A stretch of DNA of 64,000 nucleotides from Veillonella denticariosi JCM 15641 (GTDB lineage Bacteria > Bacillota > Negativicutes > Veillonellales > Veillonellaceae), in NCBI RefSeq assembly GCF_002959855.1, contig NZ_PPDB01000003.1:248001-312000 (forward strand). The letters are read 5' to 3'. This document shows positions 51,459 through 61,005 of the stretch, one piece after another; the stretch's first letter is position 1, and each line of letters begins with the position of its first letter. The notes beneath the pieces are model-generated. The model made no database searches, was not told the origin of the DNA, and saw only the letters and a program-made list of their open reading frames with translations. The position numbers were made by a program, and so were the translations under genes.

Positions 51459-51584
51459 CGCCTAACGTAAAAGCATTCGCAGTGCTTACACGTTAGGCGA
51501 AATCATGTTTTCTGAATTCAGATGAGCCTAACGCCACCACACGTTAATGGCTCTCTTTATATTTATATAGTAACACATACTCAA
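51459..51584 (-). ncRNA. Candidate antisense antitoxin RNA of the type I locus
   Basis: On the minus strand TTGAGT (51584-51579) and TATAAA (51561-51556) are 17 bases apart and point toward the toxin gene. The transcript would begin near 51549 and run through two hairpins (51524-51553 and 51459-51499) that share GCCTAACG and its complement. It would be antisense to the toxin mRNA 3' part. Its 3' end cannot be placed. Confidence 0.5.
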
Positions 51585-51639
51585 TATAATCGCAAAATTA
51601 CAATAGTTAAATAAGTAATATCAAATCACCCATTTTTAA

Positions 51640-54600
51640 CTACTTCGCATATTTCTCTTTAAATGCCTGTAATTGTGCTTCTTCAAGGGACAATCCTTGG
51701 CTCAAGAAGCGTTCAATCGCCGCATGCATTTCTTCATATGCTACAGGTACGACCTTCGTAAAGCGACCGGTATAGGTATTCCAGTTTTCCAGAATATGAC
51801 GGCCTTTTGTGGAGCCCGTATGCAACACATGTTGTTCCACCAGTTCCTTGATGCGTTTTAGATCATCATTATTGGCAGAACGTAATTCTACAAGGCCGGT
51901 ATTGACATAGCGTTCATCGCAATCGAGGATATACGCATAGCCGCCGGACATGCCGGCACCGAAGTTACGGCCGATGTTACCGAGCACGAGGACTTCACCG
52001 CCGGTCATGTATTCACAACCGTGGTCACCAAGACCTTCTACAACGGCGGTAATACCGCTGTTACGAACGGCAAAGCGTTCACCGGCCACACCGTTGATAT
52101 ATGCGGTACCCGACGTAGCGCCATAAAAGGAGACATTGCCGATAAGGATATTTTCATCCGCTTCAAAGATTGAATTTTTAGGCGGATAAACCGTAATCGT
52201 ACCGCCGGACAAGCCCTTGCCGAGATAATCATTCGCATCCCCTTCAAGTTCAAGGGTCATGCCTTTCGGAATGAAAGCACCGAACGACTGCCCCGCAGAG
52301 CCTTCGAAATTCAATTTGATAGTGTTGTCCGGAAGTCCGCTTTCACCATATTTACGAGTCACCTCGGACCCCACCAACGTGCCTACGACGCGATTGATAT
52401 TGGTGATGGCCAATTTTGCGCGAATCGGTTTCTGTTCCTCAATGGCAGGACGACACATACGCAAGAGCTTGGACATATCCAAGGTGCGTTTCAATTCATG
52501 ATCCTGGTCGATCATATGCATATGTCCTACCGATGCATCAATGTACGGACGGAACAGGATGCGCTTTAAATCAACGCGGGACAATTTAAAATTATCGCCT
52601 TGCGATTTCTGGCGTACGAGGTCGATACGACCGACGAGTTCGCGTACAGAGCGAATACCCAAGCGTGCCATGATTTCACGCAGTTCGCGCGCGATGAAAA
52701 GCATCAGATTCTCGACATACTCAGGTTTACCCGTAAAGCGGGCACGCAATTTTTCATCCTGTGTCGCTACGCCGTAAGGGCACGTATTGAGATTACATAC
52801 ACGAGCCATTTTACATCCCACGGCTACGAGCGGCAACGTACCGAATCCGAAGAGCTCCGCCCCGAGCATAGCCGCTACGGCCACATCGAAGCCGGTCATC
52901 AATTTAGAGTCAACCTCCAATTGAACACGGTCGCGCAAACGGTTGAGCATCAGTGTCTGATGGGTTTCTGAAAGGCCCAACTCCCAAGGCACGCCGGCAT
53001 GCTTCACGGACGTACGACCTGCCGCACCGGTACCGCCGTCATAACCGGAGATCAGGATGTTATCCGCTTTTGCCTTCGCCACACCGGCGGCAATAGTGCC
53101 GACACCGGCTTCGGATGTCAATTTAACGGAGATACGGGCATCTTTATTGATGCATTTCAAGTCATAAATCAGTTCAGCCAGATCTTCGATAGAGTAAATA
53201 TCGTGATGCGGAGGCGGAGATACGAGTTCAACGCCCGGTGTGGAGTGACGAGCCTTCGCAATTTCAGGATATACCTTCTTGCCCGGCAACTGACCGCCCT
53301 CGCCCGGTTTCGCCCCCTGGGCGCATTTGATTTGCAATTCTTTTGCATGGATTAAATAATTCGCCGTTACCCCGAAACGTCCCGATGCGATCTGTTTTAC
53401 TTCGGAGTTCATGCTGTCGCCGTTCGGCAACGGTTTAAATCGCGCCACATCTTCGCCGCCTTCACCGGAGTTCGAGGTGGAACCTAGACGATTCATGGCG
53501 ATCGCAATCGTTTCATGCGCTTCCTTACTGATGGCACCGTAACTCATCGCCCCCGCTTTAAAGCGCTTAACGATGGATTCTTCGGACTCAACCTCTTCAA
53601 GAGGAATACCGCCGCCTACAGGATAATTCAATTCCATCAGGGACCGCAATGTAACGTGGTAATCGTTCCGAATCGCATTGGAATATTCCTTATATTTCGC
53701 ATAATCGTTGTTGATAAGGGATTCCTGCAACAAATCGATAGTCTTAGGATTGAACAAATGCTCTTCCCCGTCTTTCACAGGACCATACCAGCCGCCCGGT
53801 TCGAGCACTTTTTCTTCCGATTTGAAAGCACGGTTAAAGCGCTCCAAGGCTTCGTGCGCCACCCCGCCGAGACCGATACCGCCGATGCGGGTCGGCGTAT
53901 TCACGAAGAATCTGTTGATAAAGTCCGAATTCAAGCCGAGGGCTTCAAAGATTTGCGCCCCGTGATAGGAACGGACCGTGGAAATCCCCATTTTGGACAT
54001 AACCTTCATGATACCGCCCACGGCCGCTTTGATATAGTTCTTTTCAGCCTCTTCAGCCGTAATATTGCCGAGGCGTTTACGGGCCTGTAAATCACGAACC
54101 GTTTCAAGCGCCAAATACGGATTGACAGCCGTTACGCCGTAACCGATCAATGTACAGAAATGATGTACTTCACGAGGTTCACCGGATTCGAGGATAAGCC
54201 CCATCTCCGTGCGCAACACCTTGCGGATCAAGTGATTGTGAACGGCCGCTACCGCCAGCAAAGCGGGAATCGGAGCATGATTTTCATCAACGCCGCGGTC
54301 GGACAAAATCAATACATTCTGATCCGTACGCGCCGCCTCTTCCGCCTTTTCGCATAATTCCAGCAATGCATCGCGGAGGCCTTCCGCGCCCTTGGACGGG
54401 TCGAATAGAATCGACAAGGTCACGGATTTCATACGACGGCAATCAAGGGCCTTAATCGATGCCAGTTCCTGATTCGTAAGAATCGGCGTGCGCATCGATA
54501 ACGCATAGGTGCCCGTCTTATTAGGATCCGTTAAGTTCCCCGAATTACCGAGCATCACGCGCGTAGACGTAACCATTTCCTCCCGGATGGAGTCAATCGG

Positions 54601-56223
54601 AGGGTTCGTTACTTGCGCGAACATCTGCTTGAAGTAGCTATACAACAATTGCGGTTTATCGGACAGAATCGCAAGCGGCGCATCGGCACCCATAGCGCCT
54701 ACAGGATCCTTGCCGTCCTTCGCCATAGGTGCGATCATGCGTACAAGGTCTTCCTGTGTATAACCGAAAGCCTGTTGTTCCTTAAACAAGTCATGTACGG
54801 TAGGAATAGCGCTTTCATCGGCCTGAGTAATTTCAGACAGATGAATAACATGTTCCTTTACCAATTCATGATATGGAAGTTCAGTGGCAACACGCTGTTT
54901 AATTTCTTCATCGGAAATAATGCGTTGTTCCTCCGTATCGATAAGGAGCATTTTCCCCGGTTCCAAACGCCCTTTTGCACGGATATTTCCAGCATTTTCG
55001 TTTACGACACCGACCTCGGATGCCATGATTACACGGTCATCGGTGGTCACATAGTATCGAGCAGGACGCAAGCCGTTACGGTCAAGGACACCGCCGATAA
55101 CGGTGCCGTCCGTAAAGCCTATCGCCGCAGGGCCGTCCCACGGCTCCATCATAAAGCTGTTGAACTCGTAGAAATCGTGTTTTTCCTGGCTCATGAGATT
55201 ATTGCGTTCCCAAGGTTCAGGGATCATCATCATAATCGCATGAGGCAAGGAGCGCCCCGTCATATGAAGGAACTCCAATGTATTATCGAACATGGCCGAA
55301 TCGGAACCGCTGTCATCTACAACAGGAAACACCTTTTTAATATCCGGGAACAACGGAGATTCCGCCTTGCCTTCGCGGGCGTTGATCCAGTTTACATTAC
55401 CGCGAATCGTATTAATTTCGCCATTATGCACGAGGAACCGGTTAGGATGCGCCCGGGCCCAGCTTGGAAATGTATTCGTACTGAAACGGGAGTGAACCAT
55501 CGCCAACGCCGATGTGAAATCGAGGTCGCTCAAATCAAGGTAGAAATCCCGTAACTGTCCCGGCGTCAACATCCCTTTATATACGATTGTCTTGGACGAC
55601 AGGGACGCAATATAGAAGTCGCTGGATAACTCCTTACTCAACGGAATGATACGCTTTTCGGCCACCTTACGGATAACGTACAGTTTGCGTTCAAACTCTT
55701 TATCATTCATTACATCCGGGCCTTTGCCGATGAGGATTTGAATCATCCACGGACGGATGAGTGCCGCCTCCTGACCGACTGCGGAGGAATCTACAGGAAC
55801 TTCACGCCAGCCGAGAACGATTTGACCCTCTTCTCGTACAACCTCTTCAAAAATACGCTTTTGCTCGTTACGAAGACTTTCATATTTATGGGCAAAAACC
55901 ATCCCTACGCCATAGGAACCGGCCGGCGGCAGATTAATCCCCAGCACTTCACATTCGCGTTTGAAGAATTCATGAGGGATCTGCAGCAGAATACCGGCAC
56001 CGTCGCCGGTATCTTTGTCCGCACCGGCGCCGCCGCGATGTTCGAGTCTCTCCAAAATCCGCAGTCCGTCATCGATAATATCATGGGATTTCTTACCCTT
56101 TATATTAACGACGAAACCCATGCCGCATGCATCCTTTTCAAATCGGCTGCTGTACATGCCGTTGGCTTCCATGTTCGCCTGCTCTAATCGCTGCTGTTCA
56201 ATTGTGCTCTGTTTCATATCCAT
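51640..56223 (-). CDS. gltB: Glutamate synthase large subunit
   Basis: Makes two glutamates from glutamine and 2-oxoglutarate. Length 1527 residues, normal for the large subunit. The N-terminal class II amidotransferase starts at the Cys in EKDACGMGFVV, which becomes the mature N-terminus after propeptide removal. The central and FMN domains follow with GEGGEDVARFKPL and GGQLPGKKVYPEIA, then SPPPHHDIYSIEDLAELI. Cys for the 3Fe-4S cluster lie in MARVCNLNTCPYGVA. The C-terminal GXGXG beta-helix domain is complete. The ATG at 56223 follows AAGGGGTG; the frame upstream is not coding. The small subunit gene gltD is not adjacent. Confidence 0.94.
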   Translation of the reverse strand: MDMKQSTIEQQRLEQANMEANGMYSSRFEKDACGMGFVVNIKGKKSHDIIDDGLRILERLEHRGGAGADKDTGDGAGILLQIPHEFFKRECEVLGINLPPAGSYGVGMVFAHKYESLRNEQKRIFEEVVREEGQIVLGWREVPVDSSAVGQEAALIRPWMIQILIGKGPDVMNDKEFERKLYVIRKVAEKRIIPLSKELSSDFYIASLSSKTIVYKGMLTPGQLRDFYLDLSDLDFTSALAMVHSRFSTNTFPSWARAHPNRFLVHNGEINTIRGNVNWINAREGKAESPLFPDIKKVFPVVDDSGSDSAMFDNTLEFLHMTGRSLPHAIMMMIPEPWERNNLMSQEKHDFYEFNSFMMEPWDGPAAIGFTDGTVIGGVLDRNGLRPARYYVTTDDRVIMASEVGVVNENAGNIRAKGRLEPGKMLLIDTEEQRIISDEEIKQRVATELPYHELVKEHVIHLSEITQADESAIPTVHDLFKEQQAFGYTQEDLVRMIAPMAKDGKDPVGAMGADAPLAILSDKPQLLYSYFKQMFAQVTNPPIDSIREEMVTSTRVMLGNSGNLTDPNKTGTYALSMRTPILTNQELASIKALDCRRMKSVTLSILFDPSKGAEGLRDALLELCEKAEEAARTDQNVLILSDRGVDENHAPIPALLAVAAVHNHLIRKVLRTEMGLILESGEPREVHHFCTLIGYGVTAVNPYLALETVRDLQARKRLGNITAEEAEKNYIKAAVGGIMKVMSKMGISTVRSYHGAQIFEALGLNSDFINRFFVNTPTRIGGIGLGGVAHEALERFNRAFKSEEKVLEPGGWYGPVKDGEEHLFNPKTIDLLQESLINNDYAKYKEYSNAIRNDYHVTLRSLMELNYPVGGGIPLEEVESEESIVKRFKAGAMSYGAISKEAHETIAIAMNRLGSTSNSGEGGEDVARFKPLPNGDSMNSEVKQIASGRFGVTANYLIHAKELQIKCAQGAKPGEGGQLPGKKVYPEIAKARHSTPGVELVSPPPHHDIYSIEDLAELIYDLKCINKDARISVKLTSEAGVGTIAAGVAKAKADNILISGYDGGTGAAGRTSVKHAGVPWELGLSETHQTLMLNRLRDRVQLEVDSKLMTGFDVAVAAMLGAELFGFGTLPLVAVGCKMARVCNLNTCPYGVATQDEKLRARFTGKPEYVENLMLFIARELREIMARLGIRSVRELVGRIDLVRQKSQGDNFKLSRVDLKRILFRPYIDASVGHMHMIDQDHELKRTLDMSKLLRMCRPAIEEQKPIRAKLAITNINRVVGTLVGSEVTRKYGESGLPDNTIKLNFEGSAGQSFGAFIPKGMTLELEGDANDYLGKGLSGGTITVYPPKNSIFEADENILIGNVSFYGATSGTAYINGVAGERFAVRNSGITAVVEGLGDHGCEYMTGGEVLVLGNIGRNFGAGMSGGYAYILDCDERYVNTGLVELRSANNDDLKRIKELVEQHVLHTGSTKGRHILENWNTYTGRFTKVVPVAYEEMHAAIERFLSQGLSLEEAQLQAFKEKYAK

Positions 56224-56323
56224 AACGTGCACCCCTTCGTATATCACTTGATTGATCCCAAGCACTGCGGCATCGTTCCGTTCGGTCTTGGTGAAAGTAA
56301 AACTACAAACCATTCTGTAAATT

Positions 56324-56341
56324 AAAATTCTATAGAATTTT
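56324..56341. promoter_or_regulatory. Perfect 18-bp palindrome upstream of gltB
   Basis: AAAATTCTATAGAATTTT lies 101-118 bases before the gltB start codon. A likely operator or part of the promoter; the binding protein is unknown. Confidence 0.5.
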
Positions 56342-56386
56342 TTGTCTATGCACAGTATACCACTGTCCATTGGGAAATGATAATAT

Positions 56387-56431
56387 AAAAAAAACATGGT
56401 CTATGCATTGAACGCATAGACCATGACTTTT
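56387..56431. terminator. Bidirectional terminator between the second rluA and gltB
   Basis: CATGGTCTATGC pairs perfectly with GCATAGACCATG around a 7-base loop, with eight T on the minus-strand side and TTTTT on the plus side. It ends transcription from the 56.5-59.6 kb genes. Confidence 0.92.
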
Positions 56432-56560
56432 TATCAAGGTTGTTTTTTGTATACAAAGGCACTTCATTCAAAATAATGCCGCTATTTCAATATAATATGT
56501 ACCTTCAAAATAATAGCGAGTTAATAACAGCGTCTTAAACAGCATTAACTGTGTAAAAGC

Positions 56561-57427
56561 TTACTCACGTCCGAAGTTCTCAGGCACATCACTGAAAATC
56601 GTTACCGCCTCATTCCTGCCATACGGCACAAACGTTAATTCCGATGCATGTAAACATTGTCTCGTATAAGGTTTAGTACGGGTGCCATACATAGCATCCC
56701 CCACGATGGGATGACCCATATAAGCCATATGAACGCGAATCTGATGGGTTCGACCGGTGAACAATTTAAATCGCAACAAGGTATGATTCTCTTCATAACC
56801 CAATACGGTATATTCCGTTTGAGCAGGCTGCCCGAATTCATCGATAATACGGCGATTATCAAATACAGGGTCTACACCTATGGGCGCATCCACAGTACCG
56901 GATGTATCAATTTGCCTCTCCACAAGACCCGTATATATACGGTCAATACGTCCCGCTTTCAGTTCATCAGCATAATATTGCTGAGCTGTCTTCGTCTTGC
57001 CGAACAGAATACATCCCGATGTATCACGATCGAGGCGATGGACGGGCCGCACCTTATGAACCACACCTTTTTTAGCATAATATCCCGCCACATAATTGCT
57101 CAATGTGGAGGACTTTGTCTGTCTCGTCGGGTGAACAAGCATGAATGGAGGCTTATCGACTACAAGAGTATGCTCATCCTCAAAGAGTACAGTGAGAGGA
57201 CCGTTTTCAGCCTCTACACCGTAATCCCTGTCCTGCGGCAGTTCAAGCGTAAGGACATCGCCCTTTTTCAACAAACGCTGCGAATGAGCCACACGACTGT
57301 TAACTTTCACCCGTTTCTTGCGAAACAGCATCTGAATATCACGGGACGACAGAGAAAAGCGCTCTTTCACATATTTAGATACGGTCAGTTCCGTCGGTTC
57401 TTTTACCGTATAGGTTTTCCAACTCAT
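56561..57427 (-). CDS. RluA/RluD-family pseudouridine synthase
   Basis: RNA uridine isomerase of 288 residues. An S4 domain (about 15-75; VSKYVKERFSLSSRDIQML, KGDVLTLELP) is followed by the catalytic domain with VRPVHRLDRDTSGCILFGKT (catalytic Asp) and FTGRTHQIRVHMAYMGHPIVGD. It has no insertion between TEYTVL and FTGRTHQIR, in contrast to the homologue at 43.2-44.2 kb. The ATG at 57427 follows TGGAG by five bases; a start at 57445 is weaker. The target RNA site is unknown. Confidence 0.9.
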   Translation of the reverse strand: MSWKTYTVKEPTELTVSKYVKERFSLSSRDIQMLFRKKRVKVNSRVAHSQRLLKKGDVLTLELPQDRDYGVEAENGPLTVLFEDEHTLVVDKPPFMLVHPTRQTKSSTLSNYVAGYYAKKGVVHKVRPVHRLDRDTSGCILFGKTKTAQQYYADELKAGRIDRIYTGLVERQIDTSGTVDAPIGVDPVFDNRRIIDEFGQPAQTEYTVLGYEENHTLLRFKLFTGRTHQIRVHMAYMGHPIVGDAMYGTRTKPYTRQCLHASELTFVPYGRNEAVTIFSDVPENFGRE

Positions 57428-57511
57428 ATAGACTCCATATAGCAATTAATTTACACCGTACAGAGAATAATGCACATAATATATCAGATATATTATGTGC
57501 ATTACTGCATA

Positions 57512-58705
57512 TTACCACCATTCGTTGATATATGTTTTTTGTATCGGATAGAGAATATCGAAATAATCGAGCCATTCCGCTCCGCCTTCCAGTTTGCCTT
57601 CAAAGGCGAGATCGCGGGCGCTCAATGTGCCCATAAGTAATTGACTCAAAGCGCCGACCTCTATGGTGATATCACCTTTTTCATCGACTACTTTGCTAAG
57701 TTTTTTCACAGACGGAGTCAACGACGCCCCGAACTGAACCTCATACAGCCCTTTGTTCCAAGGACAGAGGGAATCTTTCACGGCAAAGGTGAGAGAAATA
57801 GGCATCATCACCGCATCAAGGTTGACAGGGATCGCCTCAAGCGCCGTTTTCACATCGACGATACGGCTCATCATGTACGGCATCGTCGTATGACCCGTTT
57901 TACCATCCGGATAGAACCGGTAATACGTATCATGCAGGCCTTCATTCCAGCGAATCGTCGTCCCCTGAGAGCGATGGTTATAAAAATAATTCAGCAATGC
58001 CCGTTGAGCACGACGCGTAGTGTATACAAATTCCGTTACGGGAATCTCAGGCTGGCCCAAACGATACACCGCATACCCTTCAACGACACCTTCATCATTA
58101 TGAACGACGGCCACATTGACACCTTCCGCAAAGAAACTGCCCAACAGACGCGTCCATTCCTTTTCACCGCGCTCCGCATAGCCGCAAAGCCCCTTAGTAT
58201 ACGCTTTGTATACGGGGTCGAGCAAAGTCCATTGATCAACACTGTTGAGCAATCCGAATTGCAATGATTTGTCCGTCAAAGGACGCAACTCTTCAAGCGG
58301 CATGGTCTGTACCCACTGATGAGCGTACAATTCCCAGCCGTACTGTTGATAGAAGGACGCTTTCGACGGCATCAGAATGGTCATCGCCTGACCGCGTTTG
58401 CGCAACTCTTCAAGGGCTGCGGTCAACAAAGCACCGCCTACACCGCCCCTGCGAGCAGCGGGATGTGTCGCCACCCCCACCATATAACTCGTCGGCAATA
58501 CGGCGCCGCGAACATTGAGATTGTATTGTCGCAAGTGAACCGTGCTGAGCAGTTGCCCCTGCTCAACACCGATAACCGTATTCTCCGGTTCATAGCAATT
58601 AGAAAAATAATATTGAAAAAAAGGATCTTCCTTCGGTTCAAAGCAGTACGCCCACAAATTCTCTACATGGGACGTATCCTGAACCGTAGCAATTCTAAAC
58701 TCCAT
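57512..58705 (-). CDS. Eis-like GNAT acetyltransferase with C-terminal sterol-carrier-like domain
   Basis: A 397-residue protein with the Eis layout: an N-terminal GNAT domain (GVATHPAARRGGVGGALLTAAL is the acetyl-CoA loop; ILMPSKASFYQQYGWELY follows), a second GNAT-like domain in the middle, and a C-terminal SCP2-like domain (about 285-390). Eis enzymes acetylate amines, including aminoglycosides in mycobacteria; the substrate here is unknown. It starts 2 bases after the DUF2156 gene on the same strand, so the two are co-translated. Confidence 0.85.
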   Translation of the reverse strand: MEFRIATVQDTSHVENLWAYCFEPKEDPFFQYYFSNCYEPENTVIGVEQGQLLSTVHLRQYNLNVRGAVLPTSYMVGVATHPAARRGGVGGALLTAALEELRKRGQAMTILMPSKASFYQQYGWELYAHQWVQTMPLEELRPLTDKSLQFGLLNSVDQWTLLDPVYKAYTKGLCGYAERGEKEWTRLLGSFFAEGVNVAVVHNDEGVVEGYAVYRLGQPEIPVTEFVYTTRRAQRALLNYFYNHRSQGTTIRWNEGLHDTYYRFYPDGKTGHTTMPYMMSRIVDVKTALEAIPVNLDAVMMPISLTFAVKDSLCPWNKGLYEVQFGASLTPSVKKLSKVVDEKGDITIEVGALSQLLMGTLSARDLAFEGKLEGGAEWLDYFDILYPIQKTYINEWW

Positions 58706-58707
58706 AA

Positions 58708-59625
58708 TTATTTACCGCCTGTCGCATTGTCCGCTTCATTCGCATATACCGCATCATACTTTTCCGCAAAGTGATCCGGATTATAAGACTCTTTGGCCTG
58801 ACGTAAACCCGGCAAGCCCATATCCTCTTCACGATTAATAAATTCGGTATCGCTGAATTCATGACGAATGAACTCGTTATTAATCGCCTGATATAGACCT
58901 CGAATATCCGGATTTGCCTTTTCAATATGAATAAGCGCGATTTTTTCATTCAATAATTCGCCGATGCTGAAAGCTTCAACACGTCCGAATAATTTGATGG
59001 CACCGCCTTTTAGGCCTAATACATCCCAATTGTCGAAAAGCAGATTGATCGCTGCCAATTCGTCTTCGATACCTTCTTCATGATGAGTTTCTACCCAGGA
59101 TTCCGCCGTTTCACGGCATAATGGAATGATATCTTCCGTAATCGGCACATACTCATAATTAGAATATTGCATGCGGAACTGATTCAAATGATTTTTCTTC
59201 TGTCGGAATTTCTTACCCGATAAATTGATGAGGTCTTCCGTTTTATAAATATATTCGTAATTATCGCGGTCCGGTGTAAATTCATATCGCCCCGGACAGA
59301 GTTCCTCCATCCGTTCTTTCATAATCTTGCTGATACCCTTAAAACGGAACGGCAAATTGTTTTCTACAAACCACTCTTTAGCACGCAATAATCCGTCTAA
59401 AAATTTAGCGTCCTTGCCGGCGAACGGAGGCAACAGAAACGGTTCGCGCTTCCCGCCGCCCTGAATATACAACACACCTTTTTCTTCAGCCCAACGAATC
59501 CCGTACGGATCCTGCCACATATATAATGTGGTAAAACAATTATCCGACGCTTCATAATGATGTTGCTCAAAGTATGAGTCAATCAGCGGCTTATCACTCA
59601 ATTCAAAACGTTTAAATTCTAAAAT
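58708..59625 (-). CDS. DUF2156 (phosphatidylglycerol lysyltransferase C-terminal-like) protein, probable ATT start
   Basis: A soluble 305-residue protein resembling the GNAT-fold C-terminal domain of lysyl-phosphatidylglycerol synthases, without the membrane flippase part. Blocks seen: DKPLIDSYFEQHHYEASD, GKKFRQKKNHLNQF and NREEDMGLPGLRQAKESY. In the family the first residues are usually M-x-FK. Here the matching codon is ATT (59625), six bases after GGGAGGG (59632-59638). No ATG, GTG or TTG lies downstream of that ribosome site near the N-terminus; upstream TTG codons (59643, 59673) have none. The substrate is unknown. Coupled to the Eis-like gene. Confidence 0.8.
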   Translation of the reverse strand: MLEFKRFELSDKPLIDSYFEQHHYEASDNCFTTLYMWQDPYGIRWAEEKGVLYIQGGGKREPFLLPPFAGKDAKFLDGLLRAKEWFVENNLPFRFKGISKIMKERMEELCPGRYEFTPDRDNYEYIYKTEDLINLSGKKFRQKKNHLNQFRMQYSNYEYVPITEDIIPLCRETAESWVETHHEEGIEDELAAINLLFDNWDVLGLKGGAIKLFGRVEAFSIGELLNEKIALIHIEKANPDIRGLYQAINNEFIRHEFSDTEFINREEDMGLPGLRQAKESYNPDHFAEKYDAVYANEADNATGGK

Positions 59626-59698
59626 AATAATCCCTCCCGTCAAATAGCGCCCGCGGCTTATGTAATAATTCAATTACATAATGACCACAGACTTCATG

Positions 59699-60811
59699 TT
59701 ATATTTTTACAGATTCGCCCAATTCAAAGGTTCCGCCGGTTGTAATAACCCGATCCCCCTCATTGAGCCCCGAAACGATAGCGACTGTATCATCTTCAGT
59801 GATACCGACCTCAACGACACGAACGTCAACGGTGTTGTTTTCCGTCACCACATAGACATATTTGCCGTCCTGATTCTCTCGAATCGCCGCAGCCGGCACT
59901 GTGAGCATTTTCGCTTTCACATCGGATTCTATCACCAATGTATAGAATTCACCGGCTTTAATGAGACCCTTATCATTGTTGAAAGTAGCTTTTACCAGCA
60001 CACTCGGTACCGATTCCGGCTGATTCGTATCTATATACGTGAGCTCGCCGGGTATTTCCTGGTCGCTCACCTTTAAGAATACCTTCATACCGTTTTTCGC
60101 GTCCGCACCGGACAATTTCATCGCCGCGTCGCGCGGAATGCTGAGGGACGCCACCATCGGAGTCGTTTGCTGAATCATCATAAACGGACGGTCCGCGATT
60201 GCCATCTGACGATCTTCATTATAAATAGCCGTTACGGTTCCCTCCATCGGTGCCACAATTGTAGAAGCCCCGATTTGAGCGGATACCTGTGCGATCTGCG
60301 CCTCTATAGCGGCCGTATTGGCACCTCCGCCACCGCCGGACGAAGTAACAGTCGTCTGTGGTTGAGACCGCTCTACAATACGGTCATATTCCTTCTGTGT
60401 AATCACGCCCGCTTCACGCATGCGCTGTGCCTGCGCCAATTGTTCACTCCCAACGGATGGAGCCGTCGTCGTTGTCGTTACAGCCGGCGCATATGACTGA
60501 GCTTGTACCAGTTGTTCCTGAAGGGCCGCTAACGATTGCTGCAGTGACGATGTATCCACGGTCGCCAAGGTCTGCCCCTGCTCGACGTGGTCGCCTACTT
60601 TCACGGCATATACGACCTGCCCCGTTAAAGTCGGCGTTACCGTCGCCTTGTTCAGGGCCGTTACATTCGCGTCATTATGGATCTGTAAAGGCATATCCTT
60701 ATATGTCACATCCGCAACGGATACATTTTTTGCACCGCAACCGGCAATGGCAAGAGCCATACATACAACACATAAAATAGCCAGTACAGAATATATACGA
60801 TTTCGTTTCAT
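59699..60811 (-). CDS. Efflux pump periplasmic adaptor lipoprotein (HlyD/RND MFP family)
   Basis: Membrane fusion protein of 370 residues, linking an inner-membrane pump to an outer-membrane channel. The signal peptide ends in a lipobox (LAIAGC, Cys about residue 25). A split lipoyl domain (GQVVYAVKVGDHVEQGQTLA and ASTIVAPMEGTVTAI) flanks a helical hairpin (about 85-170) with a Thr- and Gly-rich stretch. A beta-barrel and a membrane-proximal domain follow. The need for an outer-membrane partner fits a diderm Negativicute. No pump or TolC-like gene is adjacent, so the partner is elsewhere. Confidence 0.87.
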   Translation of the reverse strand: MKRNRIYSVLAILCVVCMALAIAGCGAKNVSVADVTYKDMPLQIHNDANVTALNKATVTPTLTGQVVYAVKVGDHVEQGQTLATVDTSSLQQSLAALQEQLVQAQSYAPAVTTTTTAPSVGSEQLAQAQRMREAGVITQKEYDRIVERSQPQTTVTSSGGGGGANTAAIEAQIAQVSAQIGASTIVAPMEGTVTAIYNEDRQMAIADRPFMMIQQTTPMVASLSIPRDAAMKLSGADAKNGMKVFLKVSDQEIPGELTYIDTNQPESVPSVLVKATFNNDKGLIKAGEFYTLVIESDVKAKMLTVPAAAIRENQDGKYVYVVTENNTVDVRVVEVGITEDDTVAIVSGLNEGDRVITTGGTFELGESVKI

Positions 60812-61005
60812 TCTGTCACATCCTGTCTAATATTGATTTTTATCAATATCTTAGTATATCACAAATTCGATTAGAATTATATGAAGGTCCGGTCACTTTC
60901 CCTTCACAGCATCATCTGGAATTAATTTGTTATAATAGTAATAGAATCTAAAATATCAATATCAAAGACTATACCATTCATATACTCAATATAGAGGAGG
61001 CTCCC

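Noticed and set aside
54613-55554. Antisense open frame over gltB
   Set aside because: Complementary shadow of conserved gltB coding sequence; composition and lack of ribosome site argue against a gene.
56657-57442. 261-codon open frame opposite the second rluA
   Set aside because: The minus-strand RluA has clear catalytic motifs; the opposite frame has none.
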